DNA from: Synaphobranchus kaupii
Taxonomy: Eukaryota > Chordata > Actinopteri > Anguilliformes > Synaphobranchidae
Length of the DNA stretch: 64,000 bases
Direction of reading: 5' to 3'
Assembly (NCBI GenBank): GCA_029718625.1
Contig: CM056377.1
Coordinates: 103,552,585 to 103,616,584, forward strand
In this document: positions 34,416-48,302 of the stretch, one piece after another
Position numbering within the stretch: the first letter of the stretch is position 1
Layout: each line of letters starts with the position of its first letter
Program-made: the position numbers and the translations under genes
The notes under the pieces: generated by a model
The model's input: only the letters and a program-made list of their open reading frames with translations
Database searches by the model: none
Told to the model about the DNA's origin: nothing

Positions 34416-37409
34416 AATAGTGCATTCCCACTGGCATCCCTGCATCTGCACAGTTCCTGCCTCCTCTGTGCATCACCCCCATGGTGCCTCTGTTCAACCT
34501 TCTTCAAAGGGTTTTCATTCAGCTGAGCAACTCCTCAGAAATGCAGGTCACTTTATCTAAACACGCTCAAAGTCATCCAAGCCCAAGGCAATGCATTTGC
34601 CAATCTATATATTTTCCCAATTTTAATATGGCAATATTTTGCAAATTGAGCAGTGTGGTGTCGGGATGGAAAGGAATGAACTGTGAAATTTCCAACTGAA
34701 GAAGGCAACTACTGTCTTTCTGTCTTAGTCCGATTCTTTAATCTATACAGTGACCTTAAGGTAAAGTGGAGGCTTGGGGAAAATCGCTGTCATGGAGTCA
34801 GCAAGCCACTTGTGTCTGTATGGATAATATGCCCCACTGATAGCCATTCCCCAGACACCACTGTTTCAGAACAAGGATATCAAGCCATTATAAAATAGCG
34901 TGTGATAAGCTCTGTTGCCCCTTGGCTCGGAGCAATGAGGGAAGCAGCTACTCTGGTGGAAATTGATTTTCCCGGCATGGGCTCAGAGCCAGGACCCTGG
35001 AGAGTGTGCAAAGGTGTGATGCCAGAGACAATATGGAGTTCAGAAAACAAAAGTCATCAGGGTGTTCCATGGGTACTCAAATGGCAAAACCAGCAACGCT
35101 CCTCAGAATAATTTAAGTATCTAATGAGTTCAGCACATTTCAACCGTTCCCTTTTCATCCATCCCAGAAATGCATGTTCTTATTAGTCTTTCCCTCTTCT
35201 TACAGACTTACATAACAACGTCTCTTGGTGATGGAAATCAACTACGACTTTTTTAAGACAAGCTGGAAAAATCTGAGAACCAGTGCAATGTTTGTTCAAA
35301 CACTATCAATTTACTTGTCTCAGAAGGTATGCACATTTACAGCCAGTACAAATAAAATGTAGAAATGTGATTTAATTATTTATGGAAGTCTATGGTATGT
35401 GCATTATTGGTTATTAAAAACAGACATAAACTATCACAGAATTTGCAATATACAGTATATTATAATTGGATCACTATGATACCACACTGTGTGCCCAATA
35501 ATTCATAATTCCTCTAAATGTTTACTCACTAGACTAATAAACATTACTTCTCTGATTGCAGCTGATGCAAACTGTAAATCTCAGGACTGTTTTTATTCAA
35601 TCACCTGTTTTATATTTCTAGCTGTGCCTGTGACTTATACATGTATTCAAATCCAATATTGCACACATTTTGGGTTTCATGCTATCTGTGAAAAAAACCG
35701 CTTGAAAAATGCTTGAGGGTTGAAGAAGCTGTTTTCCAATCACAAGAAAAAAAATTTTGTTGCCAAAATCGGAATTTTTGGAGTATGGAACTGGAGTGTG
35801 TTAGCTATTCCCATGAGCCACCTTAGTAATCTGACAATAGAGCCAGTGCTGATGATCCCTTGTGCACAGGATATCAGTACTTTGCTATTTTCCTTTCCAA
35901 GTTCAACACATGATTAAGAAGTCACATTGTTCTGTGCTTACAAAATATTTACAAGAGAACACTTATTTACCTGCACTATATTCGCTGAGCTTCTGAGAGG
36001 AAAAACATCTGGCCTGACATCCGTACAGAATTGATGACTGGAAACTGTTCTTTAAAAAGCCCAGTAGGCTACCTTTACCAGACTTAAACATTTTGCGAAC
36101 GTGACATTACGTGCTCTGAAAGAACTTCCTAATGGATGAACTGTGTATGAGGACGATTTAGAGTAAAGGTCACTCTATATAGAAGCAAATTCTCAATGCA
36201 TTTCTTGGTAACGGATACCAGGAATATCAGGAATTATGAAACAGGATCTTCGGCTGCTTATAAATAATATTGCAAAGGAAGACACCCGACCCCAATGCAT
36301 CCTAATTTGCATCCCCCTAGGTTCCTGTTTGTGCAACTAATTTTAAAATGTATCAATAACAGCTCTTAGGGCTGGGAGCCAAAGGAAGCTTCTCTGTTAT
36401 ACAAACTCTTAAACAAAAAACTAATTTTAGAAAGTTCCTCCAGAACCGGGAAACAATGAGGGGAAATGACATGGCGTCGCAGGGGAACCAATGGGCCAAG
36501 TCACTTGGCATGGACACACCCATTCTGAGATCTCAATTGGGACAGGGGGGGAGGGGGTTAAGATTGTTCAGTCACATTCAGGGTCCTTAGGGCCATAACA
36601 TTTACAACAATTACAAGCAAAACAATGTGTAAAAGACCACGTCGTTTATCATTAATTATTTACTTTGATAAGAGAATGAATAGGAACTGTAAAAAGTGAT
36701 AAGCAGCATGATATTGCAACACATTTTCGACAATATTTTGATTACCCAAAGCTGTGGTGTCATCAACCAGGTGTGTGGGAAATGCAGTGATACTGAGTGT
36801 ATTTGAGCTTTTTTATTTATTTCTGCTGTCAAATATTAGACCTGTTATGTTTTACGTTAGCTTTAAAGCCCCTAGATATACATCTCAGGAGATGGACCAT
36901 CGGATTTTAAGCAACGTAAAGCAAAATGTTTGAAAATTATGCTTTGAAATTCCAAAATAGCAATTTAAACAACAAACAGTTTAGCAATTGAAAGAAGGCT
37001 GGTGTGGCCTTCAGCTGCCATGCTGTAACTGAATATCAGCGACGGTATCCTGGCAGTACTGGTGCAGAGTGAGAAGTCCCCACAGGTTATTTGACTGTAG
37101 CAGCTCTGTAGAAATGCCAGGCCCATAGGGGCTCTCCTGGCCTTCGCCTCACTTCCTGTGAAGGAGCAGCAAACTTTGGGGAATGTTTATGGCCAGGTTC
37201 CGCTTCTCAGGAGGGCGTATGGTGCCCCCTTTATGACAGGATTTCCAGGCTCTGACTAAAGATATCTGGGTCTGAATAAAGTCAAAGATCTGTTATCACT
37301 TGTTTATTTAGTACGCCCCGTTCAAATGGTGCACTGTTTACAGAAAGGCACATTTTCACTAAATCACAACTGACATTTTCTACCAATAAGTACTTTCTTA
37401 TTGGAAGAG
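34416..37409. other. Unique DNA, no gene seen
   Basis: Short frames only. 34880-35110 is GC-balanced and repeat-free. A G-rich run (gggggggagggggg) lies near 36545-36558. No family was recognised. Confidence 0.4.
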
Positions 37410-37474
37410 CGTGTGTGTGCGTGTGTACCTGTGTGCGTTTGTGTGTGCACGCATGTGTGTGTAGGTGTGCATGT
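37410..37474. repeat. Interrupted TG microsatellite
   Basis: Degenerate (TG)n with GC and AC interruptions (gcgtgtgtgtgcgtgtgt and following). Confidence 0.85.
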
Positions 37475-40400
37475 GTCTATGTTAATGTACTGGAAAGAGG
37501 AGTAGTAGTTTTAGCCAGAACAAAATAGAAAGTAACAGAATTGCTTAATTATTATACTAATTGAAGCATGAAAGAATTTTTAAAGCTTTGATTAATATGT
37601 GTCACTTGGCTCCACATGTTGGAAGTAAGGATGGATCATTGTGAATGTATCAAATACTATGCTTTCACTGATATAGATCACCCTAAAAGAAAGTTGCCTA
37701 ATATATATGTAATAATAAAATAAAAAGTGAAATGAGGAAATTTGAGGAGGAATCTGGAGTAGGACTGTGTGGATGGAGTGAATGGACCCTGATCGATGAG
37801 CAGAAAGCCGGTGTTGAGTAACATGGTAATATCCCACTCTCCACCTGGAACTTGGCAGTGCACAGCCCTGCTCCATTATTCTTCCCCTAGGGAGCAGATC
37901 CAGTTTCAGACGTGATCTACTCCAGCAGGGCTTCTCAATGAAGTGTGACAGCCCAGAAAGGAGCCTATGGATCCTGCTGTTCCAATATGCTTGCAATGTA
38001 TATGATGCTATAGTCTGCTGAGCTAAAGATGACTCCAGAATTAGCTAAGTAGCATAAGTTAGTGAACAACCTAATTTGTTGCATTCCTCCTGTAAAGTAA
38101 TTTCCCATGTTGAATATGCAAGGCATCTATGCCAGCACTCTATGAATCCTGCTTTTTTTAAAAACCTTTTATTCACCTTTTCTTTCCTCCAAATAATTTA
38201 CGTTGTTATAAGTATGAGTTATATGTGTGAAGTAAATAGCTTCAGGTATGGATGTGTGATAAAACAGACAATGTTGCTGATCTATAATATTCTATATTAT
38301 TAGCTCTGCTGCAGGGCCCCTCTTACCTGTATAGATGGTGGGTTTGGGGGGCCAGGGTAAAACATTACAATAAGTCAGGATAAAACATTACTTTAACCTA
38401 CTCTTTGGTTCATGGTGTTCAAGATGTGAAAAAAATGTTTGGTGCAAAGCGAAAAGCATCCAAGGGAAAATTTATCATTCATAAATAAGTGTTGGAATTG
38501 GAATTCTTCAGTCAATCCCTTATTTTAACACTCTAGCACATTTTCTAATTAAGTTGAGATCACCCTCAAGCTGTATATTATATTTTTATGACTTCCTAAA
38601 ACCACGAGAGGAGAGCTTAGCCCTTAAAAATATGACCGTGTCAGTACTAAACAGCCTTTACCACCTCTGCATCATGTCTTTATAGGGTCTAAGACACCCG
38701 TCAGCTTCACGTCTATGCCCTGAGGCTCCATTAATTGCCATAACAATATTTGCTTGCTAAGATTCTATTTTACAACTTTTACAAACCCTGTTTTTCAAGG
38801 CTCCCCCAAAAACCTTTTCTTAGTGTTTAAATCCAATTTGGTTTTAAGGGATATATGTTCAGTATGCGGTATTTCATATATACGGTTTAAGAAAACTTAA
38901 GCTGCAATTCTACGTCAATGAGGATTTAGGCAGAATAGCATAAAGTGGTTCAGGAAGTGCACAGCGACCTGCAGTGACTTGAGCATTTTTACACTGTTGA
39001 CGAATGATAAATCAAGTGATTTAGGCAGAAAATCTCAAAATGTCCAAAAAATGACTTAGGCACTTTTGTTATGAGGCTGGCGATATTACACTGTAGGTAT
39101 AGGGCCCAGTGTTTGGATGGAGAGCACATTAAAGACACCATGGTAAGCCATGATCATGTCAAGCAGTGCTCAGCAGGGGTCTGTTGTAACTCCTGGGGCT
39201 GCCCATGCTTCAGTTTCTCAGCAGTTTATTTAACAAGATCTAGGGGCTACATTCATTCTCATAATGGTTAAATATGCCCCTTTCTTAATAAGAACTATAT
39301 GGTGGGTCAGTTCTGCGGGAGGCATGGCTATAAAATTCAATCAGATAATAAGAATGACATATCATATGTCCACCATGTGAGATGTTCAGCATTTACAAAA
39401 AAAATAAAGCTTTTCTAATGGAAACTGAATGAAACAAATTATTTATTTATTTATTTGTAAGGCTTCAAGACATGATGACAGGAACAACTGTGATGGACAC
39501 TATTCTGCTGATGACTGAACCCTGCAACTGATACACGTGTGCTGATTAGATTAAACCAGAAAAACCTGCATGTCATTTAATGTGTTTTTGTAGTCAATTG
39601 CCAGTACAATGTCTCATAAATTTAAAAGGAAGACAGCTCTATACATGTTCCATATTATTTTAACCTTCATTTTGCCATATTTTAGAAGACAAAAAACATA
39701 ATATCCTGATTTACAGTGTAGGCTTTGCATCTTTCTATCCTTACTGAGTAAATTCTCTATTTATTTACACCTTTGGTGGGGGCAATACACCTTTCATTTA
39801 CATTTTCCTTTGATTTATATTAAATTAAGATTAAAAACGTAATCTAAATTAGATCTATCTGACTGAATCCCTAATCCTTTGCACCCTTTTTTCTGGGAAG
39901 CAGAATATTAGCAGTACAGCTGTCTGTTTAGTGTTTAGACCAATTCCTTCCCCCATCAGTAAAAACTGTCAAAACATGCCCCTGCCAATTCAAACAGAAG
40001 TGCTCAGTGATGTAATTAAACTGGTATTTTGTGATATTGCTTGGTAAAGCTAGTCTCAATAGCCTTGATGTGACTCCCTTTATTTATTTTGATATTGCAT
40101 CATACAATGTGAGGAGAGGGTCAGAGGGTGTTGTTAATCAAAGAAATATATTTTGGAAAGGTGTGGTTTACTCAGCGATACTACATTCAAATATAAATGT
40201 TTCATGGGGTCTTGGGAAAACATATTTAACTAACATCTAATCAAGTCAGCTAATATTTCCCCATATTTGGTGGTAGTGCAGTTGATATCTGAGGAATATG
40301 GTTTGCACTAATACATCCAATAAATACGTTTCTGAGGGTCTCACCATTCACTTAATAACCGATTGACAGCTAGAAATAAGTCTCAAACGATTTCGCCTTC

Positions 40401-43400
40401 CAGTAAGCCAGTGTCACTGCTTGTATTAAAGGGGTCATATATCAGACATGACGTTTTGCTGCCGTGCGTGTGTAGAGAACGTCAAAATGTGATGAAAACA
40501 TTACAAAGCAAAGTGTCAAGATGGTTTCTAATTTTGGCATCATTTCAATAGTGATTCAGAGCCAACACATGGCGTGCAGACAGCCCAATGTGCGTGCAGC
40601 TCAGGGCACTTCCTGATAGCCGGATGTCTTCAGTCATGCTGTGTGTCACAAACTTTAGGCCCACATTCAGATCCATGCTTTGAGCAAGACAGGGGAGGGT
40701 GCTGCTTTGCTTTTTATTACCCAGTGCATAATGTCGAAAAAAGCTACACTTGGCACAAAGTACAGTACAATTGCAGCGCTCTCCATCTCCCACACCTCTA
40801 TTAGTGTCTTAAATGCATATTGCATAGTGCATATTATGTACAATAAGATTACAATCCAATAATATTCCACCATCACAAAAATTGTAAGTTGTTGTATAAA
40901 AAGGAAACTCTAGAAATACTGTTACGGCCAGCTGTAATTTATTGTTCAAAGCATCCAATAAGACATAGCAAACACCGTTGCTAAGGTTATAATGTCCTAT
41001 ATTGGATAAGAGAGTCGTCAATGAAGCCAGAATCAAGTGGAATGCATGAAACTGGTTTGCAGAGCATGGGGGGTATTACGCGCGTACGTTTCAGATAGTG
41101 TATTAGCGTTATAAAGTGTTGTGTATTTCTCAAACGTATTGTCCCAGACAATAAATAACCACTGAATTTTGAAAAGGACATCTCTATGCATAAAAGCAAT
41201 GGTAGGATTAGATATTTATTACATACTGTATTTAGCAGCAGATATTGTTAGTAGAATGACGTGGTATAATTACACAATCATTATTTTGCATTTGAGTGAG
41301 CAGGGCTTTTCATGGCTGTTTTGGGATACGATCGGGCTATTGTTGGGTTTATGTTATTGCTATGATGGAATGCTAATTTTTGGTGGTGAAAAAATATAAA
41401 CTCACAGATAGACGCTATTGTCCACAGTGTCACTCATGGGTAGGTATAGTTGCAGGCGAGACTGGGTGGGGGGTTGCTTGTTAAATGGAATTGCTACGCA
41501 ACAATAGTGACACTTAGAAACTCCATAGTTGTCACAAAACATGTACTAGAAAAAAATATAAAACAAGGAGTTTGTTGTTTCCACTCATAGTTTGGTTGCA
41601 GGAGAAATTAATATCTGAGTTGAGCAAAATCTTGGTGCCGGCACCACGGCCACTAGCTGATCTGTGCAAAGGGGTTAAAATGGGCAAAATGTAGGCCATC
41701 TGACAAACAAATTATTTCCTTTATGTGCCTGTTTTCAAGGTATTACACCTCAGCCAAATATTCTTGCATGAAGTGTGCATGTCACATGGCCAATGGGACC
41801 TTGTAGCCATGGCAAGCATCTGGATTTCATTTGATCCTGATTTTATTTTCATGAGTTTGTAGGAAGAGCAACATATGATCACCTTTCACTGATCACTTTT
41901 CACTGGCTCCTGCTTTATTTAGGCAGTGGCACATTGCAGGTTATTTTTTGTACCAGCCCTAGATTCTGGCGACATGCTGCTGTCTGTCTATGTCTACGGA
42001 GGCTTGTGTGGCTTCATTTTAGTAAGGGGACACCATGAAGGTTCACAATTTACAGCATCCTTCTACTGATGGTCTGATTCTCTTTGTTTTCATACGAAGC
42101 TTTCTTTAAGGAATGTGAAAATGGAAAAACTCAATCAACACCATGAAAACAAACAGTTTTCCTAAGCTTTCAAGGACTGGATTGGAAACTTACTAAAACA
42201 ACAGTCCTTTAATTTAGCTGAAGGAAGAGGAATTCAGCTCAACTAGAATGACAAATATGGGGGTACTTCAGGACCAGGACATAAAAGCTACAGTTCCAGT
42301 AGTTACACAAAACAGATACAATGTAATGGATATACTATTATATAGGATATACTATTTGTCACACTCTAGTGATTACAAGGTCCTGTAGCTTGTTCCTGTG
42401 AGTAGCATTTCCACACATGTCTTGACTTCAGAAAGAGGGTTTGAAGGACCAACCTCACTGGCCTAAAATTCAGAATTGGCTTTACTTTACCTTGAGCTGT
42501 TTGTTTCTTGTCATTTATGCACAGCAAGGCCATTCACCAAGAAGCATGCTCCACTGCCAGGTTGAAAGGACACACAGGCATGTGTGCTGGACGTTGTGCT
42601 TCTGATGCACTGTAAAATTATTTGACAAAGCTCAAATAAAAACTCTAAAATTAACTTTTACAAGCAAGCACAGCTCATTTGTGACCAGCATCTGTATTCC
42701 ATATTCAAGACAAAATGCAATGACAACATGAGGAATAACATGATATAGGTATGATATACATTCTAGAGGTGCACGTGTAAGGAGAAGGGTCTTGGCTTCC
42801 TGCGTCACGATACAGGTTTAATTTCCAGCAGACAGGGTTTCTGCAGTGGAGATGCAGGGGGTCTGTAAATAAACCGCATTGGCTCACAGTTTATCCACTC
42901 GGGCTTTGTTTAAAAGATGGCCCAAACAACCGTAGCCCTTAGCTATAACAACAGCCAGAAGCAGGGGATTGAGAAATATAAGCAATGTCCTTGTTTCTTA
43001 AACGCAATCAGTCGGGTCCAAACAGGCAGCATGTGGTTCTAGCTGGACATGCATGTTTTGAGCAGAGTTCTTTTAAAATATGCATTTTCTTTTGGACTGA
43101 AAGGCTAAATCTGTAAGTCTGCTGGCTAATTAAGTGCCCATGAAATCCATATGAAAAACAACACTGTGCTAGTAGAGAGTACTACGGGTGTGGGCAGAGA
43201 GAATGCCATCATTATATGTATCTGTATTGGGAATGGGGGGGTGCTGAAAAACTTAATTGGGGGGCAGGGGATCTGTTTGTTTTGCTCAGTTATTTAACAA
43301 ATGCATCTGCCAATGTGTCAAGACGTACAATAAAATGTGTTTTATATTGTGCACAACAAAGTACCATTGTTCCATTGGTCGTTTAATGCTCACTTTTCCA

Positions 43401-44570
43401 CCAATGTTCTCTTCCGTATATCATTGGTCAAGAAAATAAATCTGTATACAAGACGTTATCTGTGCATTTCCAAAAACTGTATTTGTGTTCGGATACACCC
43501 CTAGAAGGAACTGTGCTAAAATATGAAATATGTCTGCTCTTTTCAAATGACTCTACTTACAGTATATGAGTGCATTTTATTCATATTAGAAAACTCAATA
43601 AAAATAGCAAAGATTTAAAAATGCATAAACTGTAAAGTTGCAGGAATATACTGAAATTTGGTTTCTGACAGAAGTTCACCAAAGTGAATACAAAATTTCC
43701 TCTTTGATAGTCAAAGCGAAGTATAAGTTTAATAAACATGGCAGATAGGATTTCAGCCAATTGCATGAATTATGATATTTCAAAATGACATCACTGAGCC
43801 TAAGTCCTAAGAATAAGTTGTCCTTATGTGAGAGGATTGCGCATATTGCAAAGTGGCTCTATGCCATTGCACATTGCCATTCCTGTGTAGCAAAAGCAAA
43901 TTTGTGTAAATGTCTCTGACTGAATTAGTGCAGCACTGCAATTATTAAGCGTAATTAAATGTAATTTGTTTAACAAGGGAATAAACTAAAAATAGACCAT
44001 GACTATTGTTTTCTTCTTGTTATTTTAGTGTAGTGTAATGTTATTAATGTTGGCAGCGATATACAGTATATGTTCTTTAATTGTATACTGTAGAATAAGT
44101 GAGCAGGGCAGGCAAATTTCGGGAAGAGACAGGTTGGTAAAATACACTATATAAATATACGTTTGACACAAGGATGACAGATTTGAGTCCCATGAGCATA
44201 TTCCACTGTGGTTTAGAAAATGTTCCTATTATTTCAACAGAATGTCTTTTACATACTCCACTGCAACAACAGAGTTGTAGGGGCCCCTAAAGTAAGTCAC
44301 TGTGTGATTCATTACCAGTGCTGATTCACGCTGAATCACACAAGTAAGTATTATTTCTTCCCTGCCTGAAACCAATAAGAAGACAGCATCCAACCAAAGT
44401 AGTAACAAAGATTTAACTTGCAAACCTCTGCCTGGGTGGCCAAGTCCATACACTGTAGACAGGGGTATACAGTGTACATATTTTCAGTTCTAATTGTCCT
44501 ATCCATCAGCCAGTGACCCAAAAAATGAAGCAGAGGGACAACAGGACAACATATACAACATATATATATA
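37475..44570. other. Long AT-rich unique stretch, no gene seen
   Basis: The largest feature-free part of the window. Frames such as 37592-37996 (minus) are not recognisable. (ATTT)n lies at 39438-39456. A 14-bp perfect palindrome tggtgccggcacca lies at 41633-41646. No repeat family could be assigned by eye; old, diverged repeats may be present. Confidence 0.4.
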
Positions 44571-44574
44571 TATA

Positions 44575-45320
44575 CAGATCTTTTCCAAAAAATTTGAATA
44601 TCATGGAAAAGTTGTTTTTTTTCCATAATTCCATTCAAAAAGTGAAACTTTCATAGATTATAGATTCATTACACACAAAGTGAAATATTTCTAGCCTTTA
44701 TTTGTTTCATTTTTCATAATTTTGGCTTACAGCTCCAGAAAACCCCCAAAACAGTATTTCAAGAAATTAGAATAGTGTGTCGAAAATCAGCATTTACTTC
44801 AGTTATTTCAGAGAATGAATGTTTTAGACTGAGTGTCACACTCTGTACGTGGTGGTTTTTGAAGCACTGACTCCAGCCTCAGTCCACTCCCTCTGCATTT
44901 CCGCCAAATTTTGGAATCGTCTTTGCTTGACAATCCGCTGAAGCGTACGGTCATCTCTTTTGCTTGTGCACCTTCTCCTGCCACATTTTTCCCTTCCACT
45001 AAACTTTCTATTGATATGCTTGGACACTGCACTCTGTGAACAGCCAGCCTCTTAGCGATGACCTTTTGTGGCTTACCCATCTTCTGGAGGGTGTCAATGA
45101 TGGTCTTCTGGCCAATTGTCAAGTCTGCAGTCTTCCCCATACTGAACCAAACTGAGATACCTGTCCAATTTAATGACAAACCTGTAGAAAAACTTTGCAG
45201 GTGTTTTGAGTAAATTAGATGATTAGAGTGTGACACTCAGTCTAAAACATTCATTCTCTGAAATAACTGAAGTAAATGCTGATTTTCGACACACTATTCA
45301 ATTTTTTTGGAAAGGATCTG
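44575..45320 (-). mobile_element. Internally deleted Tc1-like transposon
   Basis: A 746-bp element. It starts cagatcttttccaaaaaatt and ends, read inward, cagatcctttccaaaaaaat, with TA at each side (44573-44574, 45321-45322). A second, longer inverted match lies inside: about 44775-44852 against 45225-45302, covering tgtgtcgaaaatcagcattt and actgagtgtcacactc. The minus strand carries the first third of a Tc1 transposase only. The catalytic part is gone, so the copy is non-autonomous. The next Tc1 element begins 8 bp further on. Confidence 0.85.
44836..45140 (-). pseudogene. Tc1-like transposase N-terminal fragment
   Basis: From an ATG at 45138-45140 the minus strand reads MGKTADLTIGQKTIIDTLQK then GKPQKVIAKRLAVH, a helix-turn-helix start. 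A frameshift near 45030 leads to SKHINRKFSGREKCGRR, CTSKRDDRTLQRIVKQRRF and QREWTEAGVSASKTTTYR. These are the two helix-turn-helix subdomains of a Tc1 transposase with the basic GRRR-type linker between them. The sequence then breaks off before the DDE nuclease domain, about 100 residues into a protein that is normally about 340. The family differs from that of the neighbouring + strand element. Confidence 0.85.
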
Positions 45321-45328
45321 TATATATA

Positions 45329-46930
45329 CAGTGCCCTCCACTATATATATATATATATATATATATACAGTGGCCATTATTAGCACCCCTGGTAAAGATG
45401 AGTAAAAAGGGGTTTAAAAAATTCACCTTTTGGTGAATTAGCTCAATCTCACACTGAAGAAATGAGAAAAATCCAACCTTTAATTCAAGTGAATTTATTC
45501 TGACAAAAAAAATCCCTCATCAAGAAATAATTATTTTTAACAAAAACACAATTATTGGCATTATAATGCCACAATTATTGACACCCCTAGAAATTCTTAT
45601 GAACAAAATGTAACTGAAGCATTTTTTTCCATTTATATTTTACTTTTTTTAAGTTGATCAGAGTGTTTAGGAACTTTCAAGCAGTAATCCATGACTTTCG
45701 GTTTCACTGGGGTATAAATATGAGGTGACACAGGGGCCATATTCCCTTATTCATACATCAACATGGGAAAGATAAGAGAACACACAAATCAAATGAGGGA
45801 AAAGTGTGTTGAGCTTCATAAGTCAGGGATGGTTATAAAAAAAACAAGCTACTCACCTGAAAATGCCCCATATCTACCATTAGGGCAATACTTAAAAAGT
45901 TCAAAGCAACTGAAACTGTTACAAACTTGCCTGGAAGAGGACCCAAGTTTATTTTGCCCCCATGCACAGTGAGGAAGATGGTAAGAGAGGCAAAAGAAAC
46001 CCCATGGATCACTGTTGGAGAATTACAGAGGAATGTAGCATCTTGGGGTCATCTAGTCTCCAAAACTACCATTAGACGTCACCTCCAGGTTTAGCTTGGA
46101 GTTTGCTAAACGCTACTGGAACTTTGACTGGAACCATGGTCTATGGTCAGATGAAACGGAAATTGAGCTTTTCCGCAACCAACACTCAAGGTGGGTTTGG
46201 GTAAAAAGAAGGGTGGCTATACCTAAAATAACCTGATCCCCACTGTTAAGTATGGTGGAGGTTCCATGATGTTGTGGGGCTGATTTTCCTCCAAAGGCCC
46301 TGGGAACCTTGTTAGGGTACATGGCATCATGAACTCCATAAAATACCAGGAAATTTAAAATCTGAATCTGGCTGCCTCTGCCAGGAAACTAAAACTGGGT
46401 CATCGTTGGATCTTCCAGCAGGACAATGATCCAAAACATACGTCCAAATCAACACAAAAATGGTTAACTGAACACAAAATCAAGCTTCTACCATGACCAT
46501 CTCAGTCCCCTGACCTAAACCCCATTGAAAACCTGTGGGCTGAGCTGAAGAGGAGAGTGCACAAGAGAGGACCTAGGACTCTGGATGATCTGGAGAGATT
46601 CTGTAAAGAGGAATGGTCTCAGATTCCTTGCTCTGTATTCTCCAACCTTATTAGATGTTATGGGAGAAGACTCAGTGCTGTTTTATTAGCAAAGGGAGGT
46701 TGTACAAAGTATTAAATGCACGGGTGCCAATAATTGTGGCACGTGGTTTTGTTAAAAATAATTATTTCTTGATGAGGGATTTTTTTTTTCAAAATAAATT
46801 TACTTCAATTAAAGGTTGGATTTTTCTCATTTTTTCAGTGTGAGATTAAGCTAATTCACCAAACGGTGAATCTTTTATAACTCTTTTTACTCATCTTTAC
46901 CAGGGGTGCCAATAATTGTGGAGGGCACTG
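45329..46930 (+). mobile_element. Tc1-like DNA transposon, full length but with a disrupted left end
   Basis: 1,602 bp with TA at 45327-45328 and 46931-46932. The right end read inward (cagtgccctccacaattatt) matches the left end (cagtgccctccacta) only for the first dozen bases. The left end is then interrupted by about 26 bp of TA repeat and a second cagtg-like start at 45368 before the match resumes (ttattagcacccctggtaaa). The inverted arms then agree for about 200 bp, including aaggttggattttt and ccctcatcaagaaataatta. The fragment at 1621-1957 is the right end of another copy. It encodes a broken transposase on the + strand. Confidence 0.9.
45763..46715 (+). pseudogene. Tc1-like transposase, multiply disrupted
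   Basis: The ATG at 45763 opens MGKIREHTNQMREKCVELHK, a typical Tc1 start. The first open frame ends at 45972. Later pieces in other frames give LEFAKRYWNFDWNHGLWSDE, the first catalytic Asp; FQQDNDPKHTSKSTQKWL, the second; and [20 protein letters not shown], the Glu. The C-terminus GGCTKY is followed by a stop at 46713-46715. Stops interrupt the protein, for example just before PSQSPDLN and after the VKRRVAIPKIT stretch, and there are several frameshifts. All three catalytic residues survive, but no functional protein can be made. Confidence 0.9.
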
Positions 46931-46932
46931 TA

Positions 46933-48302
46933 TATGCACTCATCTGAATTATAGAATTGTAAATGAGACGAAAGCAAAATAAGGTGAACTGCGGTGCACA
47001 GATAACTGTATGTACGTGGGATGTTGTGATACAGTGCAGTGCACTCCCTGTCACCGGTTGAGCCACTGCTACACTCAGAGAATGTCAGATCAAAGGCAGA
47101 GAGAGTGGCCTGCCAAAGAACACTGCACTGAATAGAAGTAGTTTGGCTAGGTTTCAGATAGCACCACTTTCCTTTATTTCCTCACACTCTCTGTAGATCT
47201 CTAGCCACTGGTACATCTACTGATTTACAGGTGTTGAATTGCAGGGGAGTGAGCAGCGCTGATAGGCCTGTGACGTGCCCAGCACATATTTTTAAAAGAA
47301 ACGAACACAAATAAACAAAAAGGTACAGATACTCAGGTTTAGGACGCCAACAAGGCAACAAAGGGGCCTGCACTTTTTTATCGTTCTGACAGCTGGGCTT
47401 TCAAAGCTCCGTTACAATGAAGAAATTACCTCAAAAAGATAGTGGAAGTAATTGAGCGATCTGCCCAATCTTGCGTCATGGTGAGTGAGCACTGTGGTCC
47501 AACAGGCCAGAGCTCTCAAATCATCCAACAATTGTTCAGCTCTGATAGACTCTAAACATCCTGGTGAGGTCACAGGGCCTGTCAGCCTCATGCCGGCGAG
47601 GTCTGAATAGTGCCGCGGAGGTCGGCCGGGTGTTTTTCGTGGTCTACATGTTGCTTTTTATCAAAGACACAATGAGAACCACATGCGCAGTCGGGAAAGG
47701 TAATTCAACCTGGACATGGGCGATTTGTGAGATTGCTCTAAGCGCAGTTCTCTTGAATCTGAACCGAAAGCCTGTGGTAAAATCGTGCAGCGCGGGGCAC
47801 ACCCCGCTGGGACCCCTGGTTTGAGAACCTTGCATCTGGTGGTGCTTAGGTCTGCTGTGTTTATCTCCAACATTGTGTCTCTCTGTTGGAGGCTCCTGTT
47901 ATCAATCAACAACACAACCCACATTTCATTCCCCTCACTTTTCCTCTGTCCTCTGTCATCTGCCTGTGGAGTTTCCTAACTTTGTGCGTCTGGGCATTGT
48001 TTATCAGTCGGCGTTCAATAAACAATGTTTGAAATCACAAAGTTGTATTGTGATGTATCTGTGGGCGAGGGGTTTGTTCTGGTCACAGAGAAGGTATCCA
48101 GTCACTTGTGATTTATCAGAAAAGTGTGTCGGGTGTTGAGTTTTTGCCCTGCGAATCCTGTTGATTTGTCTCATAGTGGCTGAAAAGGCAAACCCCCTGT
48201 GACCAGAGCTATGGAAAACCAGTTGAACATACTAGTAAGCATACCCAGCAGTGCCGGTTATATTTTAAGTGGCATTTATTCAACATAAGTAGTGAAACTT
48301 TT
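46933..48302. other. Unique DNA, no gene seen
   Basis: 47440-47830 is somewhat GC-rich with overlapping frames on both strands that have no protein resemblance. No repeats were recognised. Confidence 0.4.
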
